64,000 bases of DNA from Geobacter sp. SVR (GCF_016865365.1 NZ_AP024469.1:372001-436000); one strand, 5' to 3'. Positions 8,413 through 16,473 are shown, counted from the stretch's first letter. Notes: a model not told the origin generated them from the letters alone. Numbers and translations are program-made.

Positions 8413-8859
8413 GTGGGTTCGTCCCTGCGTGTGAAATCAAATAATTCCCTTAACGGTAATAACCCCTGGTATGGGGTGACTGTTCCGGAAAATGCTTCCC
8501 TGAACGTGGCACATGAACGCATCGTCGAGGTTACCGCTCGTGCCTTCAGCCACTTCTCGGAAAATGGATCGGCCACGCCTGAATACGGAAAACGGCTCAC
8601 GAGGGAGCTGATGGCACACATGTCGCTGCTTTTGGTGCGGAAACCGGAGCATGTACTCTGTGCCCTGGAGGTCCTGCTCGACAATTACCGGTACTATTGT
8701 CGCAGGGTCAAGGAATGGACGCTTCTGGACATGACGATCGAGATGCTTGTGAAAAACAGCGAGTGCCACTCGCCAGAATGTGTCGAAATAGTGTCAAACA
8801 TCCGGGCGCTGGTGGAAAGGCGGGCATTGATGGCTCTCCTCGCCGGCCCGTCGGCATAG
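8413..8859 (+). CDS. Hypothetical 148-aa helical protein
   Basis: No family recognised. A GTG start at 8413 follows a perfect AGGAGG at 8401-8406, which is the main reason for calling it. The product is soluble, predicted mostly helical, with a conserved-looking core (YGKRLTRELMAHMSLLLVRKPEHVLCALEVLLDNYRYYCRRVKEW) and no signal peptide or membrane segment. It stands alone between two terminators. Function unknown. Confidence 0.65.
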   Translation: MGSSLRVKSNNSLNGNNPWYGVTVPENASLNVAHERIVEVTARAFSHFSENGSATPEYGKRLTRELMAHMSLLLVRKPEHVLCALEVLLDNYRYYCRRVKEWTLLDMTIEMLVKNSECHSPECVEIVSNIRALVERRALMALLAGPSA

Positions 8860-8891
8860 GCACTGGAGAGCGCATCGGAGCATAAGGGCCG

Positions 8892-8922
8892 GCCGCCGGA
8901 TATTGTCTTCATATCCGGCGGC
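8892..8922 (+). terminator. Hairpin after the 148-aa gene
   Basis: Perfect 12-base inverted repeat GCCGCCGGATAT (8892-8903) / ATATCCGGCGGC (8911-8922), 32 bases after the stop. No T tract follows, so termination is likely but not certain. Confidence 0.5.
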
Positions 8923-8940
8923 AGCGTTCACAATGCCCGG

Positions 8941-8984
8941 AAACAACAGCGGGGAACCCATCAAGAGGTTCCCCGCTGTTGTTT
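8941..8984 (-). terminator. Terminator of the HU gene
   Basis: Perfect 18-base inverted repeat, 8941-8958 with 8967-8984 (AAACAACAGCGGGGAACC and its complement), 36 bases beyond the HU stop on the minus strand. Its symmetric A/T ends allow action in both directions. Confidence 0.85.
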
Positions 8985-9019
8985 CCGGTGGTGTTGTCCA
9001 CCATGTGATTCGAGGTGGC

Positions 9020-9286
9020 TTAGAGCCCCTTCAGGTCCTTGCCGGCGCTGAATTTCCCGCTCTTGGAGGCTGCAATCTTGATTTCAGCCCCGGTCTGCGG
9101 GTTGCGGCCGGTGCGTGCTGCACGCTCGGATACGCTGAACGTGCCGAATCCGGGGAAGGTGACCTTGTCGCCGGCTTTGAGAAGTTCAGCGACGGTACCG
9201 GTGAAAGCGTCGACGGCTTCGGCTGCTGCAGCCTTGGTCAAGCCTGTTTTGGTTGCTACTGCTGCTACAAATTCTGCTTTGGTCAT
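9020..9286 (-). CDS. hup: HU-family DNA-binding protein
   Basis: Nucleoid-associated histone-like protein that bends DNA as a dimer. The 88-aa sequence is full length, with MTKAEFVAAVATKTGLTKAAAAEAVDAF at the N-terminus, the beta-arm start FPGFGTFSVSERAARTGRNPQTG and the basic C-terminal helix KSGKFSAGKDLK. A GGAGG lies just upstream of ATG. It is monocistronic, with a strong terminator. Geobacter genomes usually encode several HU/IHF paralogs; this one has an Ala-rich dimer helix. Confidence 0.95.
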   Translation of the reverse strand: MTKAEFVAAVATKTGLTKAAAAEAVDAFTGTVAELLKAGDKVTFPGFGTFSVSERAARTGRNPQTGAEIKIAASKSGKFSAGKDLKGL

Positions 9287-9322
9287 ATGGTGTTGCCTCC
9301 TTGTGTTGATGGCTGGCCGTTC

Positions 9323-9562
9323 TCAGAACTGGCAGTCCAAATTACTGGCAACCCTGGTGGGCTGCCAGATTTTATCAGGTATAAGATTGAGGTTCTTTTT
9401 GCACCATTTCTGGCACTCGGACTTGAGTCTGAACTGCAGTGCGTGCTGCACGTTCCTCGTTACATAGTTTGTAAAATCACCGAAAGGTTCCGGTTTTTCT
9501 ATTGCAAAAATCCCGGGCAGGCTTGCTACCTCGGGAATCCAAACGTATTTCCCTGCGCTCAT
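9323..9562 (-). CDS. Possible small hypothetical protein (79 aa or longer, maybe a remnant)
   Basis: No family recognised. The 79-aa frame from ATG at 9562 reads like a real soluble protein, with segments PEPFGDFTNYVTRNVQ and CQKWCKKNLNLIPDKIWQP, balanced composition and no low-complexity sequence. GGAGG lies only one base before ATG, too close for a normal start. The same frame stays open upstream to a TGA at 9665-9667 and also reads plausibly (KPPVFASLRPEPVKEGFFGG), but has no standard start there. It may therefore be a 5'-truncated remnant or use a start I cannot identify. Confidence 0.4.
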   Translation of the reverse strand: MSAGKYVWIPEVASLPGIFAIEKPEPFGDFTNYVTRNVQHALQFRLKSECQKWCKKNLNLIPDKIWQPTRVASNLDCQF

Positions 9563-9606
9563 TCCTCCAAAAAATCCTTCCTTTACCGGTTCAGGTCGTA
9601 AAGACG

Positions 9607-9635
9607 CAAAAACGGGGGGCTTGATGAGCTCCCCG
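9607..9635 (-). terminator. Minus-strand hairpin with T tract
   Basis: On the minus strand CGGGGAGCT, loop CATCA, AGCCCCCCG, then TTTTT. It lies inside the open frame running into the 9562 ORF rather than after a gene, so it could be an attenuator or could end an antisense transcript. Confidence 0.5.
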
Positions 9636-9767
9636 CTTCGCCAATGCTTGTTAGTGCCTTGTACTCACAAGCGTGTATGACGTGATGTATAGCATGCAAC
9701 CTCCCAGATATCAAGCGGCCTTCGTTCAAAATCCTTTTATAGCTTTAAAAAATGCTAATAAGGTCAG

Positions 9768-9797
9768 TTGACTTTGCCGAAATCGATTGTTTAATTG
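9768..9797 (+). promoter_or_regulatory. Possible promoter of the 12-heme cytochrome gene
   Basis: TTGACT (9768-9773), 18-base spacer, TAATTG (9792-9797), in an A+T-rich block about 85 bases before the start codon. Weak match. Confidence 0.3.
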
Positions 9798-9883
9798 TGT
9801 GTGAATCTTAACAAAGCAACGATGACGACCGCCTGCAGGATCGAGCATCGGAGCAGTTCATAAGACCGCAAAGGGGATAGCTC

Positions 9884-10795
9884 ATGAAACCACCACAACG
9901 GGATCGCTTCAGAATATTCCGGGCAGTCTCGGCATCGGCGGTACTTTTCCTGCTGATTTTTTCCGGTTTCATTCAGCTGTCTGCGGTAAGACAGGCAGAA
10001 TCGGCACCCACTGCGGCCCAGCAAAGCCTCAGCGGCCAGGTCGTTGCACTGCCAAAAGCGTCAACCGCCCTTTATGCGGCTGAGCCGGAAGCGCTGACTA
10101 CGGTCCAGTGCGGACAGTGCCATATCTCCATTTTCAGAGATCTCAAGATCGATGGTGGTCGACACAGATTTTCCTGCCAGGAATGTCACAAGAAACTCCA
10201 CGAATACAATCCGGTGAAGGGGAATTGGCAGGAGCTGATGCCCAGGTGCGGAAATTGCCACGCCACCCCCCATGGCGAAAAGCTGGTTGCCTGCACGAAC
10301 TGCCACGACAATCCGCATGCCATTGCCAAAGTTCCCCTGTCCAAAGCCATGCTGGACTCATGCACGATATGCCACCGTGAGGCCGGCGAACAGTTGCAGA
10401 AGTTTCCCAGTGCACACAGCAAGCTGTCCTGCAACGCATGCCATACGAGCCACGGATACAAGCCCGATTGCAGCGCCTGCCACAAGCCCCATCTGAAGGA
10501 CCAGGATTTCAAAACCTGCACTCCGTGCCATCCGGTGCATATGCCGCGCGAGATCGTTTTCAAGCAGGACGGGGATGTCAGGACATGCAGTGCCTGCCAC
10601 AGCACGATATACGAAAAATGGAGCAAAACGCGGAGCAAGCATGGGCAGGTCAACTGCGCATCATGCCATAAAAAACACCGCTCCGTACCGAGCTGCGAGT
10701 CCTGTCATGCCAAGCCGCATAACGAGCAATTGCTTCAGAAATACCCGAAGTGCCTGACCTGCCATCAGGACGCGCACGATCTGCCGGTCAAGTGA
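9884..10795 (+). CDS. Dodecaheme c-type cytochrome
   Basis: Exported electron-transfer protein with twelve CXXCH heme-binding motifs in 303 residues, starting with CGQCH near residue 76 and ending with CLTCH near residue 290. A single hydrophobic segment at about residues 16-36 is a signal peptide or membrane anchor; there is no lipobox. Many extra His residues between motifs (for example HPHGE- and HAIAK-like stretches) can serve as distal heme ligands. Heme density (one per ~20 residues after residue 75) suggests an extended multiheme wire in the periplasm. The 64-aa gene downstream appears co-transcribed. Which conduit it serves is unknown. Confidence 0.92.
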   Translation: MKPPQRDRFRIFRAVSASAVLFLLIFSGFIQLSAVRQAESAPTAAQQSLSGQVVALPKASTALYAAEPEALTTVQCGQCHISIFRDLKIDGGRHRFSCQECHKKLHEYNPVKGNWQELMPRCGNCHATPHGEKLVACTNCHDNPHAIAKVPLSKAMLDSCTICHREAGEQLQKFPSAHSKLSCNACHTSHGYKPDCSACHKPHLKDQDFKTCTPCHPVHMPREIVFKQDGDVRTCSACHSTIYEKWSKTRSKHGQVNCASCHKKHRSVPSCESCHAKPHNEQLLQKYPKCLTCHQDAHDLPVK

Positions 10796-10865
10796 TCCGA
10801 CCGGGGTGCAACAGGGACTGAACGATCTCAGGGTGTCACAAAGCCCACTTCCGAAAGGAGCAACA

Positions 10866-11060
10866 ATGGATAGAAACACCATCATGTACATTCTGAAAGA
10901 AATCATCAAATTGTCCGACAACATCGAAACAAAGCTGATTGCCATCAAGAACAATGTCAGCGACGAAAACTCTGCCGATCATGAATACATCGAAAATATC
11001 CAGAGTCATGTCGAGGAGATACGGTATACGATAGCCGACTATAAAGCCGAGATCCAATGA
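10866..11060 (+). CDS. Small acidic helical protein (64 aa), partner of the 12-heme cytochrome gene
   Basis: No family recognised. Strong AAAGGAG ribosome-binding site 6 bases before ATG at 10866. The product is short, cytosolic (no signal peptide), Ile/Glu/Asp-rich and predicted as two amphipathic helices (TIMYILKEIIKLSDNIETKL and SADHEYIENIQSHVEEIRYTI). It lies 70 bases after the cytochrome stop, with a hairpin only after it, so co-transcription is likely. Function unknown. Confidence 0.7.
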   Translation: MDRNTIMYILKEIIKLSDNIETKLIAIKNNVSDENSADHEYIENIQSHVEEIRYTIADYKAEIQ

Positions 11061-11074
11061 GAAGTATTCGATAG

Positions 11075-11099
11075 GCGCCTGGTCTGTGGGGACAGGCGT
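11075..11099 (+). terminator. Weak hairpin after the 64-aa gene
   Basis: CGCCTG (11076-11081) pairs with CAGGCG (11093-11098); no T tract. Confidence 0.3.
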
Positions 11100-11218
11100 C
11101 GTGTTGCATGGCACCTGAGTGAATCTGCTGGGGATGGGGGTGGATTGCACCATTTCTGTGGTGGACAGTGTGACAGATCAGGGGACGTGCATCAACCGGC
11201 GGCGGAGTGGGAAGCGGA

Positions 11219-11503
11219 TCAGCGATCGGCTATTTTCACTATCCAGCCCTCGTCCCTGCGCTCGATCGAATCGATGGTGCTGTTTGGAGGAATGGCGCGC
11301 ATGGCTGCTTCGAAGGTAGTGCCGGTATACATGGTGCGATTCTGACACTGGGCGTCGTCGTCGATTGCAGCATCAGAGGGCTTGGCAACGGGTTTTGCCG
11401 CAAGTTCGGCAAGGGCTTTCTGCAGTTCCAGCAGGCTGTCCTCGAGTTTCGTAAGGTTTTCCCGCAGGTACAGCAGACGAAGTTCGTTGAGTTGATCGCC
11501 CAT
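11219..11503 (-). CDS. Hypothetical coiled-coil protein (94 aa)
   Basis: No family recognised. ATG at 11503 has GGAGG six bases upstream. The N-terminal half is a heptad-like Leu-rich coiled coil (LNELRLLYLRENLTKLEDSLLELQKALAEL); the C-terminal half (TFEAAMRAIPPNSTIDSIERRDEGWIVKIADR) reads like a small beta-rich domain. No export signal. It is divergent from the deacetylase-family gene with a ~200-base gap and appears to be monocistronic. Confidence 0.65.
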   Translation of the reverse strand: MGDQLNELRLLYLRENLTKLEDSLLELQKALAELAAKPVAKPSDAAIDDDAQCQNRTMYTGTTFEAAMRAIPPNSTIDSIERRDEGWIVKIADR

Positions 11504-11705
11504 GTCATACCTCCACGTTGAGTATATCATTGCAGATTCCACTCGCAAGGCGTCCACCGAAACATATCATCTTCGTTGCCACACAGCTCAGCCCTTCCGT
11601 CGATCGTTCTCCGGTCCCACGTTCCGCCATGATTGGCCATAGACGGATGTATGAAAATAGTGCACTATGGCCCGCACCGGTTTTCAGTAATGCCAAGGAA
11701 CAGTC

Positions 11706-12857
11706 GTGCCTGTCCCCCGCACTGCCCTGATATATTCGCCCCTGTTTGGAAGCTACAGTTACGGCGATGATCATCCCTTCAAACTGCAGCGCTATCATCT
11801 CGCTCGTGATCTGATGGATGCCTATGGGCTGTTGGATCTGCCGGAGATGGAGATCCGCGATTGTCGTCCGGTGGATGAACAATTGGTTCTCAGCTTCCAT
11901 GACGCGGCCTACATCGATCGATTGAAGGAGTTCAGTCTGTCGGATGAGCCCCGGGCCGATTTCCTTTTCGGGCTGGGTGATGCCGACTGCCCCGTCTTCA
12001 AAGGACTGTATGAATGTGCCGCCCTGGGGGCCGGAGCAACCTGGGAGGCGGCACGCCTGGTTGAAGAGGAGGGCTTCGAAGTCGCCTTCAACCTTGCCGG
12101 CGGTTGGCATCACGCCCATCGTAGCCGGGCCTCGGGATTCTCCTATCTGAACGATGCGGTACTGGCGATAAACTGGCTGGTGGCTCGTGGCCGGCGGGTC
12201 GTGTATCTGGATATCGACGCCCATCATGGCGACGGTGTGCAGGAGGGTTTCTACGACAGCGACCAGGTACTGACCATCTCGCTACACGAAAGCGGTATCT
12301 ACTTTTTTCCCGGCACCGGTTTCGAGGAGGAAACCGGCGAAGGACGTGGATGCGGCTATACCGTCAATCTGCCGTTGATCGCCCATACTGACGATGCAAT
12401 ATACATGAAGGCCTTCGACGAGATCGTCTATCCGCTGATTGCCGCCTATGATCCGGATGTGATCGTGACCCAGATCGGCGCCGATACCTTTCGCACCGAT
12501 CCGCTCACGCGCCTGGAGATCACCACCCACAGCTACGGATATATAATGCGCAAGCTCAAGGCGCTCAAGATCCCCTGGGTGGCGCTGGGCGGCGGCGGAT
12601 ACGACCTGATGAACACGGCCCGGGCCTGGAGCATCGCCTGGGCCGTCATGAACGGTGTCGAACTGGACCCACGCCTGCCCGATTCCTTTGTCAGAAAGGT
12701 AAAGCCGCTGGGATATCCTCACCGGGCCCTGCTCGATGCAATGCACTGGTCCGAAGAGCAGGAGCGCAATATCGCACTGGAAGCTGCCGAGAAGAGCATC
12801 GCCAGAATAAAGGAGCTGATTTTTCCGGTGATAATCGGAAGGTACAGCCCCGCGTGA
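11706..12857 (+). CDS. Histone deacetylase-family amidohydrolase (AcuC/HDAC-like)
   Basis: Zinc-dependent deacetylase of the arginase/HDAC fold; bacterial members act on acetyl-lysine (AcuC on acetyl-CoA synthetase) or on acetylpolyamines. All catalytic elements are present: H135-H136 in GGWHHAH, zinc ligands D171, H173 (LDIDAHHGDG) and D260 (QIGADTF), and the transition-state tyrosine Y299 in GGGGY. 383 aa, full length. GTG at 11706 has AAGGA at good spacing. The neighbour downstream is a TPR protein, not an acetyl-CoA synthetase, so the substrate is open. Confidence 0.9.
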   Translation: MPVPRTALIYSPLFGSYSYGDDHPFKLQRYHLARDLMDAYGLLDLPEMEIRDCRPVDEQLVLSFHDAAYIDRLKEFSLSDEPRADFLFGLGDADCPVFKGLYECAALGAGATWEAARLVEEEGFEVAFNLAGGWHHAHRSRASGFSYLNDAVLAINWLVARGRRVVYLDIDAHHGDGVQEGFYDSDQVLTISLHESGIYFFPGTGFEEETGEGRGCGYTVNLPLIAHTDDAIYMKAFDEIVYPLIAAYDPDVIVTQIGADTFRTDPLTRLEITTHSYGYIMRKLKALKIPWVALGGGGYDLMNTARAWSIAWAVMNGVELDPRLPDSFVRKVKPLGYPHRALLDAMHWSEEQERNIALEAAEKSIARIKELIFPVIIGRYSPA

Positions 12858-12879
12858 GGATTCCGGGCAGTTCCTTCCA

Positions 12880-12904
12880 AATGCCGCACACCACAGGCGG
12901 CATT
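12880..12904 (+). terminator. Hairpin after the deacetylase gene
   Basis: Eight-base repeat AATGCCGC (12880-12887) / GCGGCATT (12897-12904), about 25 bases after the stop; no T tract. Confidence 0.45.
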
Positions 12905-12981
12905 CGACGTGTGCCTATCTTTGCGGATTTTCGTTTTCATATGAAGGCACCACAAACTTTCATACTGCACAGGATAAACAA

Positions 12982-13890
12982 ATGAACGCCACTACCGAAG
13001 CTGAGCCCACCCGCCTGAAAGGCATCCGCTATTTTTCGCCATCGGCCGGATATGTCCTGACAGGTCGGGATGGCCTTGTCCACCTTCCTTGGGAAGGCCG
13101 GCCCCCCATCCCGCTCCTGGAGGAGGAATATCCGGCGGCGGAGAAGGCGGGAGGGCCTGATTACGACATGGTCGGACGCGGCATCTACCAGGCTTTGCGG
13201 CTCGATCCCGAGTGTGCTTTCGCCGTACACTATGCGGAAGTGCTGAAGGAGGCCTATCCCCACATCGTTTCTGAATTGGGGGGGCAGGTCATCATGCTTG
13301 AGGCTAAGGAGGTCGATACTCCCTATCTCGATCGTAAGATCAATTTTCTCAAGATCCTGTCCTTGCTGGATCAGGACAATCCCGGCTTATTGGTTGAGAT
13401 CGCGGTTACATTCATGGAGAGGGGATCGCGCCTCTCGACCTTGCACCTGGCCGTGGACAGCTGGTACCAGGCGGAGAAATATCTGAAAAAAGCCCTTGAG
13501 CTCGATTCGGGGCTGCACCATGCGGCCTATGCCTATGGAGAAACGCTCTATGTGCTGGGACGCTATCAAGCCGCGGCCGAAATCTGGCAGAGTGTCGCTG
13601 CCGGCTTCGGTGTGGAGGAAAAACGTCGGTTCGAGGCCCGCATCGCTTCGATTCTTTCCGGCAGGGTTCCACTCGTGCCGCCAGTGGATTACCTTACGGC
13701 TCTTTCGGTGGCGGTGGAGCAGCATGATGCCGGACATAACGACGAGGCAGCCGCCATCATTGAGGATGTGCTGGCGGACCAGATATTTGCCGAGCAGTTT
13801 CCGCTGAGCGAAATCTATTATCTGCTCGGAACCTGTTACCAGGAATTGGGCTTGGCTGCCGAGGCGGCCGAGGCCTTCAAAAGGTCATAG
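12982..13890 (+). CDS. TPR-like hypothetical protein (302 aa)
   Basis: No named family recognised. The N-terminal ~110 residues form a distinct domain (LKGIRYFSPSAGYVLTGRDGLVHLPW). The C-terminal two thirds contain TPR-like helix pairs, clearest at AEKYLKKALELDSGLHHAAYAYGETLYVLGRYQAAAEIW and EIYYLLGTCYQELGLAAEAAEAF. No signal peptide, so a cytosolic scaffold is likely. AGGA lies about 8 bases before ATG. The 34-aa membrane microprotein gene starts 17 bases after its stop. Confidence 0.75.
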   Translation: MNATTEAEPTRLKGIRYFSPSAGYVLTGRDGLVHLPWEGRPPIPLLEEEYPAAEKAGGPDYDMVGRGIYQALRLDPECAFAVHYAEVLKEAYPHIVSELGGQVIMLEAKEVDTPYLDRKINFLKILSLLDQDNPGLLVEIAVTFMERGSRLSTLHLAVDSWYQAEKYLKKALELDSGLHHAAYAYGETLYVLGRYQAAAEIWQSVAAGFGVEEKRRFEARIASILSGRVPLVPPVDYLTALSVAVEQHDAGHNDEAAAIIEDVLADQIFAEQFPLSEIYYLLGTCYQELGLAAEAAEAFKRS

Positions 13891-13907
13891 AAGGTAAAGG
13901 AGTCAAT

Positions 13908-14012
13908 ATGTTCGGTTTCAGCATGGCGGACTGGATTTTTATCGGATTTATCCTGGCGGTAATCTATGTATGCGTTGCCATTAGCGCCTGGATTCAAAAA
14001 AAGAAGGGATGA
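13908..14012 (+). CDS. Single-helix membrane microprotein (34 aa)
   Basis: Not a recognised family. Sequence MFGFSMADWIFIGFILAVIY, then a short hydrophobic end and the tail WIQKKKG: one transmembrane helix (about residues 8-28) and a positive cytosolic C-terminus. The ATG is preceded by AAAGGAG with ideal spacing, strong evidence that it is translated. Coupled to the TPR protein gene (17-base gap). Probably a small regulator or anchor of a membrane complex (inference). Confidence 0.65.
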   Translation: MFGFSMADWIFIGFILAVIYVCVAISAWIQKKKG

Positions 14013-14154
14013 TATTCTCGCCTGTTATTGAACGGCAACCGGTGCCGGTGCTCGGATTTCCTGATGCGCCATGCGTGTCGCAATCGGTGCTTCCCCCTTC
14101 CCTCTCCGGTTTTTTGTTTCAAGCCTTGTCGAAAATCAGCTATAGTGGGGCATT

Positions 14155-14541
14155 ATGGGCCGAATTCTGCTGATTGATGATGACCAGGGCTTCACCAGCT
14201 TCCTCTCCGGCTACATTCGCGAAACCTACCCCCTGCTGCAGGTGGAGATCTGCAATAATCCCGTTACCGCCTTGCACCGCATAAAGGCCGGTTGTTACGA
14301 TCTGTTGCTGATCGATCTGGAGATGCCATCCCTGGATGGCCTCAAACTCCTGGGATTCGCCATCCAGGCCGGCATGGACAAGAACCGGATCGTGATCCTC
14401 TCCGGGAGAGAGGCGGACGTGCTGCACCAGCTCTGCCCCATGGGTACGTGCCTGGCCGTGCTGAACAAGTTCGAAGCCCGGCAGAAGGCTGTCCTGGACA
14501 TGATCTTCAGCTCCCTCCAAAAGAAATCCGGAGGAACCTGA
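14155..14541 (+). CDS. Single-domain response regulator (CheY-like)
   Basis: Phosphoacceptor receiver with no output domain, 128 aa. Acidic pocket D8/D9/D10, phosphorylation site D54 in LLIDLEMPSLDG, and the conserved K105 in LNKFE are all present. It probably acts by protein-protein contact in a phosphorelay. No kinase gene is adjacent; the orphan kinase at 5468-6853 is one possible partner in the region (speculation). The start ATG follows GGGG, a weak ribosome-binding site. Confidence 0.85.
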   Translation: MGRILLIDDDQGFTSFLSGYIRETYPLLQVEICNNPVTALHRIKAGCYDLLLIDLEMPSLDGLKLLGFAIQAGMDKNRIVILSGREADVLHQLCPMGTCLAVLNKFEARQKAVLDMIFSSLQKKSGGT

Positions 14542-14871
14542 CAGGCATGACCGATCTGTCCGAAACTACCGCCGCACCGATGCTGATCGTAACCCTGCTG
14601 TGCCGCAAGCCCATGGCGGCTGTCCCGCCCATGTGCGCCACGTCCGGCACGAACTCCCCGCTCTTACCGCTTGCCGCGCATGCTTCCTCGATATGTTATG
14701 CGGAAATAACGCAGATTCCTGGGCTGACCCTGCTCGAGCTGATGGTTGCATCGCTGTCGGCTCCATTCTACCGGTGCCGGGCTTTCGCCGCCAGAACGGG
14801 CTTCCTCCGCCCTGTCGCCTTCTGTTGATGCAATGCATCGTATCCATGTACCACCCATAAGGAGAGACTCC
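14542..14871. other. Intergenic region before the OmpA lipoprotein gene
   Basis: Open frames exist on both strands (for example from ATG 14547) but their translations have no domain character. I see no terminator or strong promoter, and call nothing here. Confidence 0.4.
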
Positions 14872-15735
14872 ATGTTGAAGCGCATCATCTATCTTTCAGC
14901 GGCATCCCTGACTGTTATCGCCCTGAACGGGTGCCTGGTCGCGGAGAGCAGGTATCTGCAGAAGGTCGGGGAAGCCGATACCCTGACCCGCGAGCTCGAC
15001 GACCTGAAGCAGCAGCACGCAAAGCTGACATCGGAGAACAATGCCCTGAAAGGCGAGTATGACAGGCTCAAGGGCGAGGCAGGCGGTCTGTCACGGGACA
15101 AGCAGGCACTGGCAGGGGAAAAGAAGGAGTTGGAGAGTCTGTTGGCTGCCAAAACCGACACCTTGTCCCGCAGCATCAGCGATCTGCGTCAGAAGATGGC
15201 AGCCCTGGAAGCGGAGAATCAGGGACTCAGAACAGATATAGCCATGCTGCAAAAGACCAAAGAAGAGAAAGTCCGTGAGGTCAGTGGCACCTACGAGCAG
15301 TTGCTGCAGAACATGAAAAACGAGATTGCCCAGGGCCAGGTGACGATTTCCGAGCTCAAGGGCAAGCTGACCGTCAACATGGAAGCGGCAATTCTGTTCG
15401 ATTCGGGCAAGGCTGACATCAAGCCGGATGGGTTGGTGATTCTGCAGAAGATGGTGGACACCCTCAAGGGGGTACAAGACAAGGCGATCCGCATCGAGGG
15501 CCACACTGACAATGTCCAGATCAACGGTGCGCTGACGCGGATTTTTCCGACGAACTGGGAGCTTTCGGCTTCGCGTGCCATCAATGTCACCAAGTATCTG
15601 CAACAGCAGGGACTGGATCCCACAAATCTCTCTGCCGCTGCTTTCGGTGAAAACAGGCCCGTGGCCGACAACGACACCAGGGAAGGGCGTGCCAAGAACC
15701 GGCGGATCGAAATCACGCTGGTGGCCAAGGACTGA
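14872..15735 (+). CDS. OmpA-family peptidoglycan-binding lipoprotein with coiled coil
   Basis: Links the outer membrane to the cell wall. The signal peptide ends in a lipobox around IALNGC (Cys near residue 22). Residues ~35-165 are a long coiled coil (repeated LxxLKxE-type heptads, many Lys/Glu). From about residue 175 an OmpA C-terminal domain follows: ILFDSGKADIKPDG, IEGHTDNV and ENRPVADNDTREGRAKNRRIEI carry the peptidoglycan-binding Asp and Arg. GGAGA precedes ATG at 14872. The stop overlaps the next ATG by one base (TGATG), so it is translationally coupled to the Smr-domain gene. Confidence 0.9.
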   Translation: MLKRIIYLSAASLTVIALNGCLVAESRYLQKVGEADTLTRELDDLKQQHAKLTSENNALKGEYDRLKGEAGGLSRDKQALAGEKKELESLLAAKTDTLSRSISDLRQKMAALEAENQGLRTDIAMLQKTKEEKVREVSGTYEQLLQNMKNEIAQGQVTISELKGKLTVNMEAAILFDSGKADIKPDGLVILQKMVDTLKGVQDKAIRIEGHTDNVQINGALTRIFPTNWELSASRAINVTKYLQQQGLDPTNLSAAAFGENRPVADNDTREGRAKNRRIEITLVAKD

Positions 15736-16451
15736 TGGCCAGGAAGAAAGCGCCGGAAAACAGACCGAAGGAGGCGCCTTTCCGCGCCACCCCTTTCAGC
15801 GCACTCAAGGGGATCAGCATATCTGCTCCTCCGGCTAAGCAGGAACCTTCACGGCCGCCTGTGGTGCAGCCACCGACTGCCATCACCGACGATAGCGCGC
15901 TATTTCTGCAGGCCATGGAAGGGGTCCGCAAGGTCGATGGCGACCGTAAGGGGGCTGATGGAGCCGAGGCGAAAAAGACGCGGCCCGATACGGTGAAACC
16001 GCCTGTTGCCGTTCCGGCAGAAGTCGATCGGGTTGAACGCGAAACGTTCGCTCAGGCAATTGGCCGCCTCAAGCTGGACAAGACCTTCAGCGAGCAGGTG
16101 CCCGAGGACGAAGAATTGAAGCCCTTGGGGGGCAATCGTCTGCGTCAGTTGAAGAGAGGTGTCATAACCCTCGATCGGCAGCTCGATCTGCATGGCCTGA
16201 CCCGTGAGGAGGCATTGGAAGCGCTTTCACGCTTTCTGAAAAGTGCTGGTGCGCATGGAGAGAAGGCGGTCCTGGTTATTACCGGCAAGGGCAATAATTC
16301 CCCCGGAGAGCCGGTATTGCAGCAGGCCGTGGCAGGCTGGCTGAGGGAAACCGGCCGCCAGTTCGTGGTGGAATTCGCGCCAGCACCGCGCGAGATGGGT
16401 GGCAGCGGAGCTTTCGTGGTGTTTTTGCGACCAGTCAAGCCAATCGTTTGA
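15735..16451 (+). CDS. Smr-domain (MutS2 C-terminal type) protein
   Basis: Predicted nuclease or DNA/RNA-binding protein, 238 aa. The N-terminal ~130 residues are charged and Pro-rich, likely disordered; the C-terminal Smr domain has LDLHGLTREEAL and the VITGKG motif, with the closing FVVEFAPAPREMGGSGAFVVFLR. No MutS part, so it belongs to the stand-alone Smr group. It overlaps the upstream OmpA lipoprotein stop by one base; a hairpin follows. Confidence 0.88.
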   Translation: MARKKAPENRPKEAPFRATPFSALKGISISAPPAKQEPSRPPVVQPPTAITDDSALFLQAMEGVRKVDGDRKGADGAEAKKTRPDTVKPPVAVPAEVDRVERETFAQAIGRLKLDKTFSEQVPEDEELKPLGGNRLRQLKRGVITLDRQLDLHGLTREEALEALSRFLKSAGAHGEKAVLVITGKGNNSPGEPVLQQAVAGWLRETGRQFVVEFAPAPREMGGSGAFVVFLRPVKPIV

Positions 16452-16473
16452 AATGGAGAACGGAAATTTAAGG

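Larger units (their letters stand above)
9287..9883. other. Long intergenic region between HU and the 12-heme cytochrome
   Basis: It contains the HU leader, a weakly supported minus-strand ORF (9323-9562), a minus-strand hairpin terminator (9607-9635) that no clear gene explains, and an A+T-rich stretch with a possible plus-strand promoter near 9768-9797. Confidence 0.5.

Noticed and set aside
14547-14828. 93-codon frame with a prepilin-like TLLELMVA stretch
   Set aside because: The stretch is internal, no signal or cleavage site precedes it, and the rest has no domain character.
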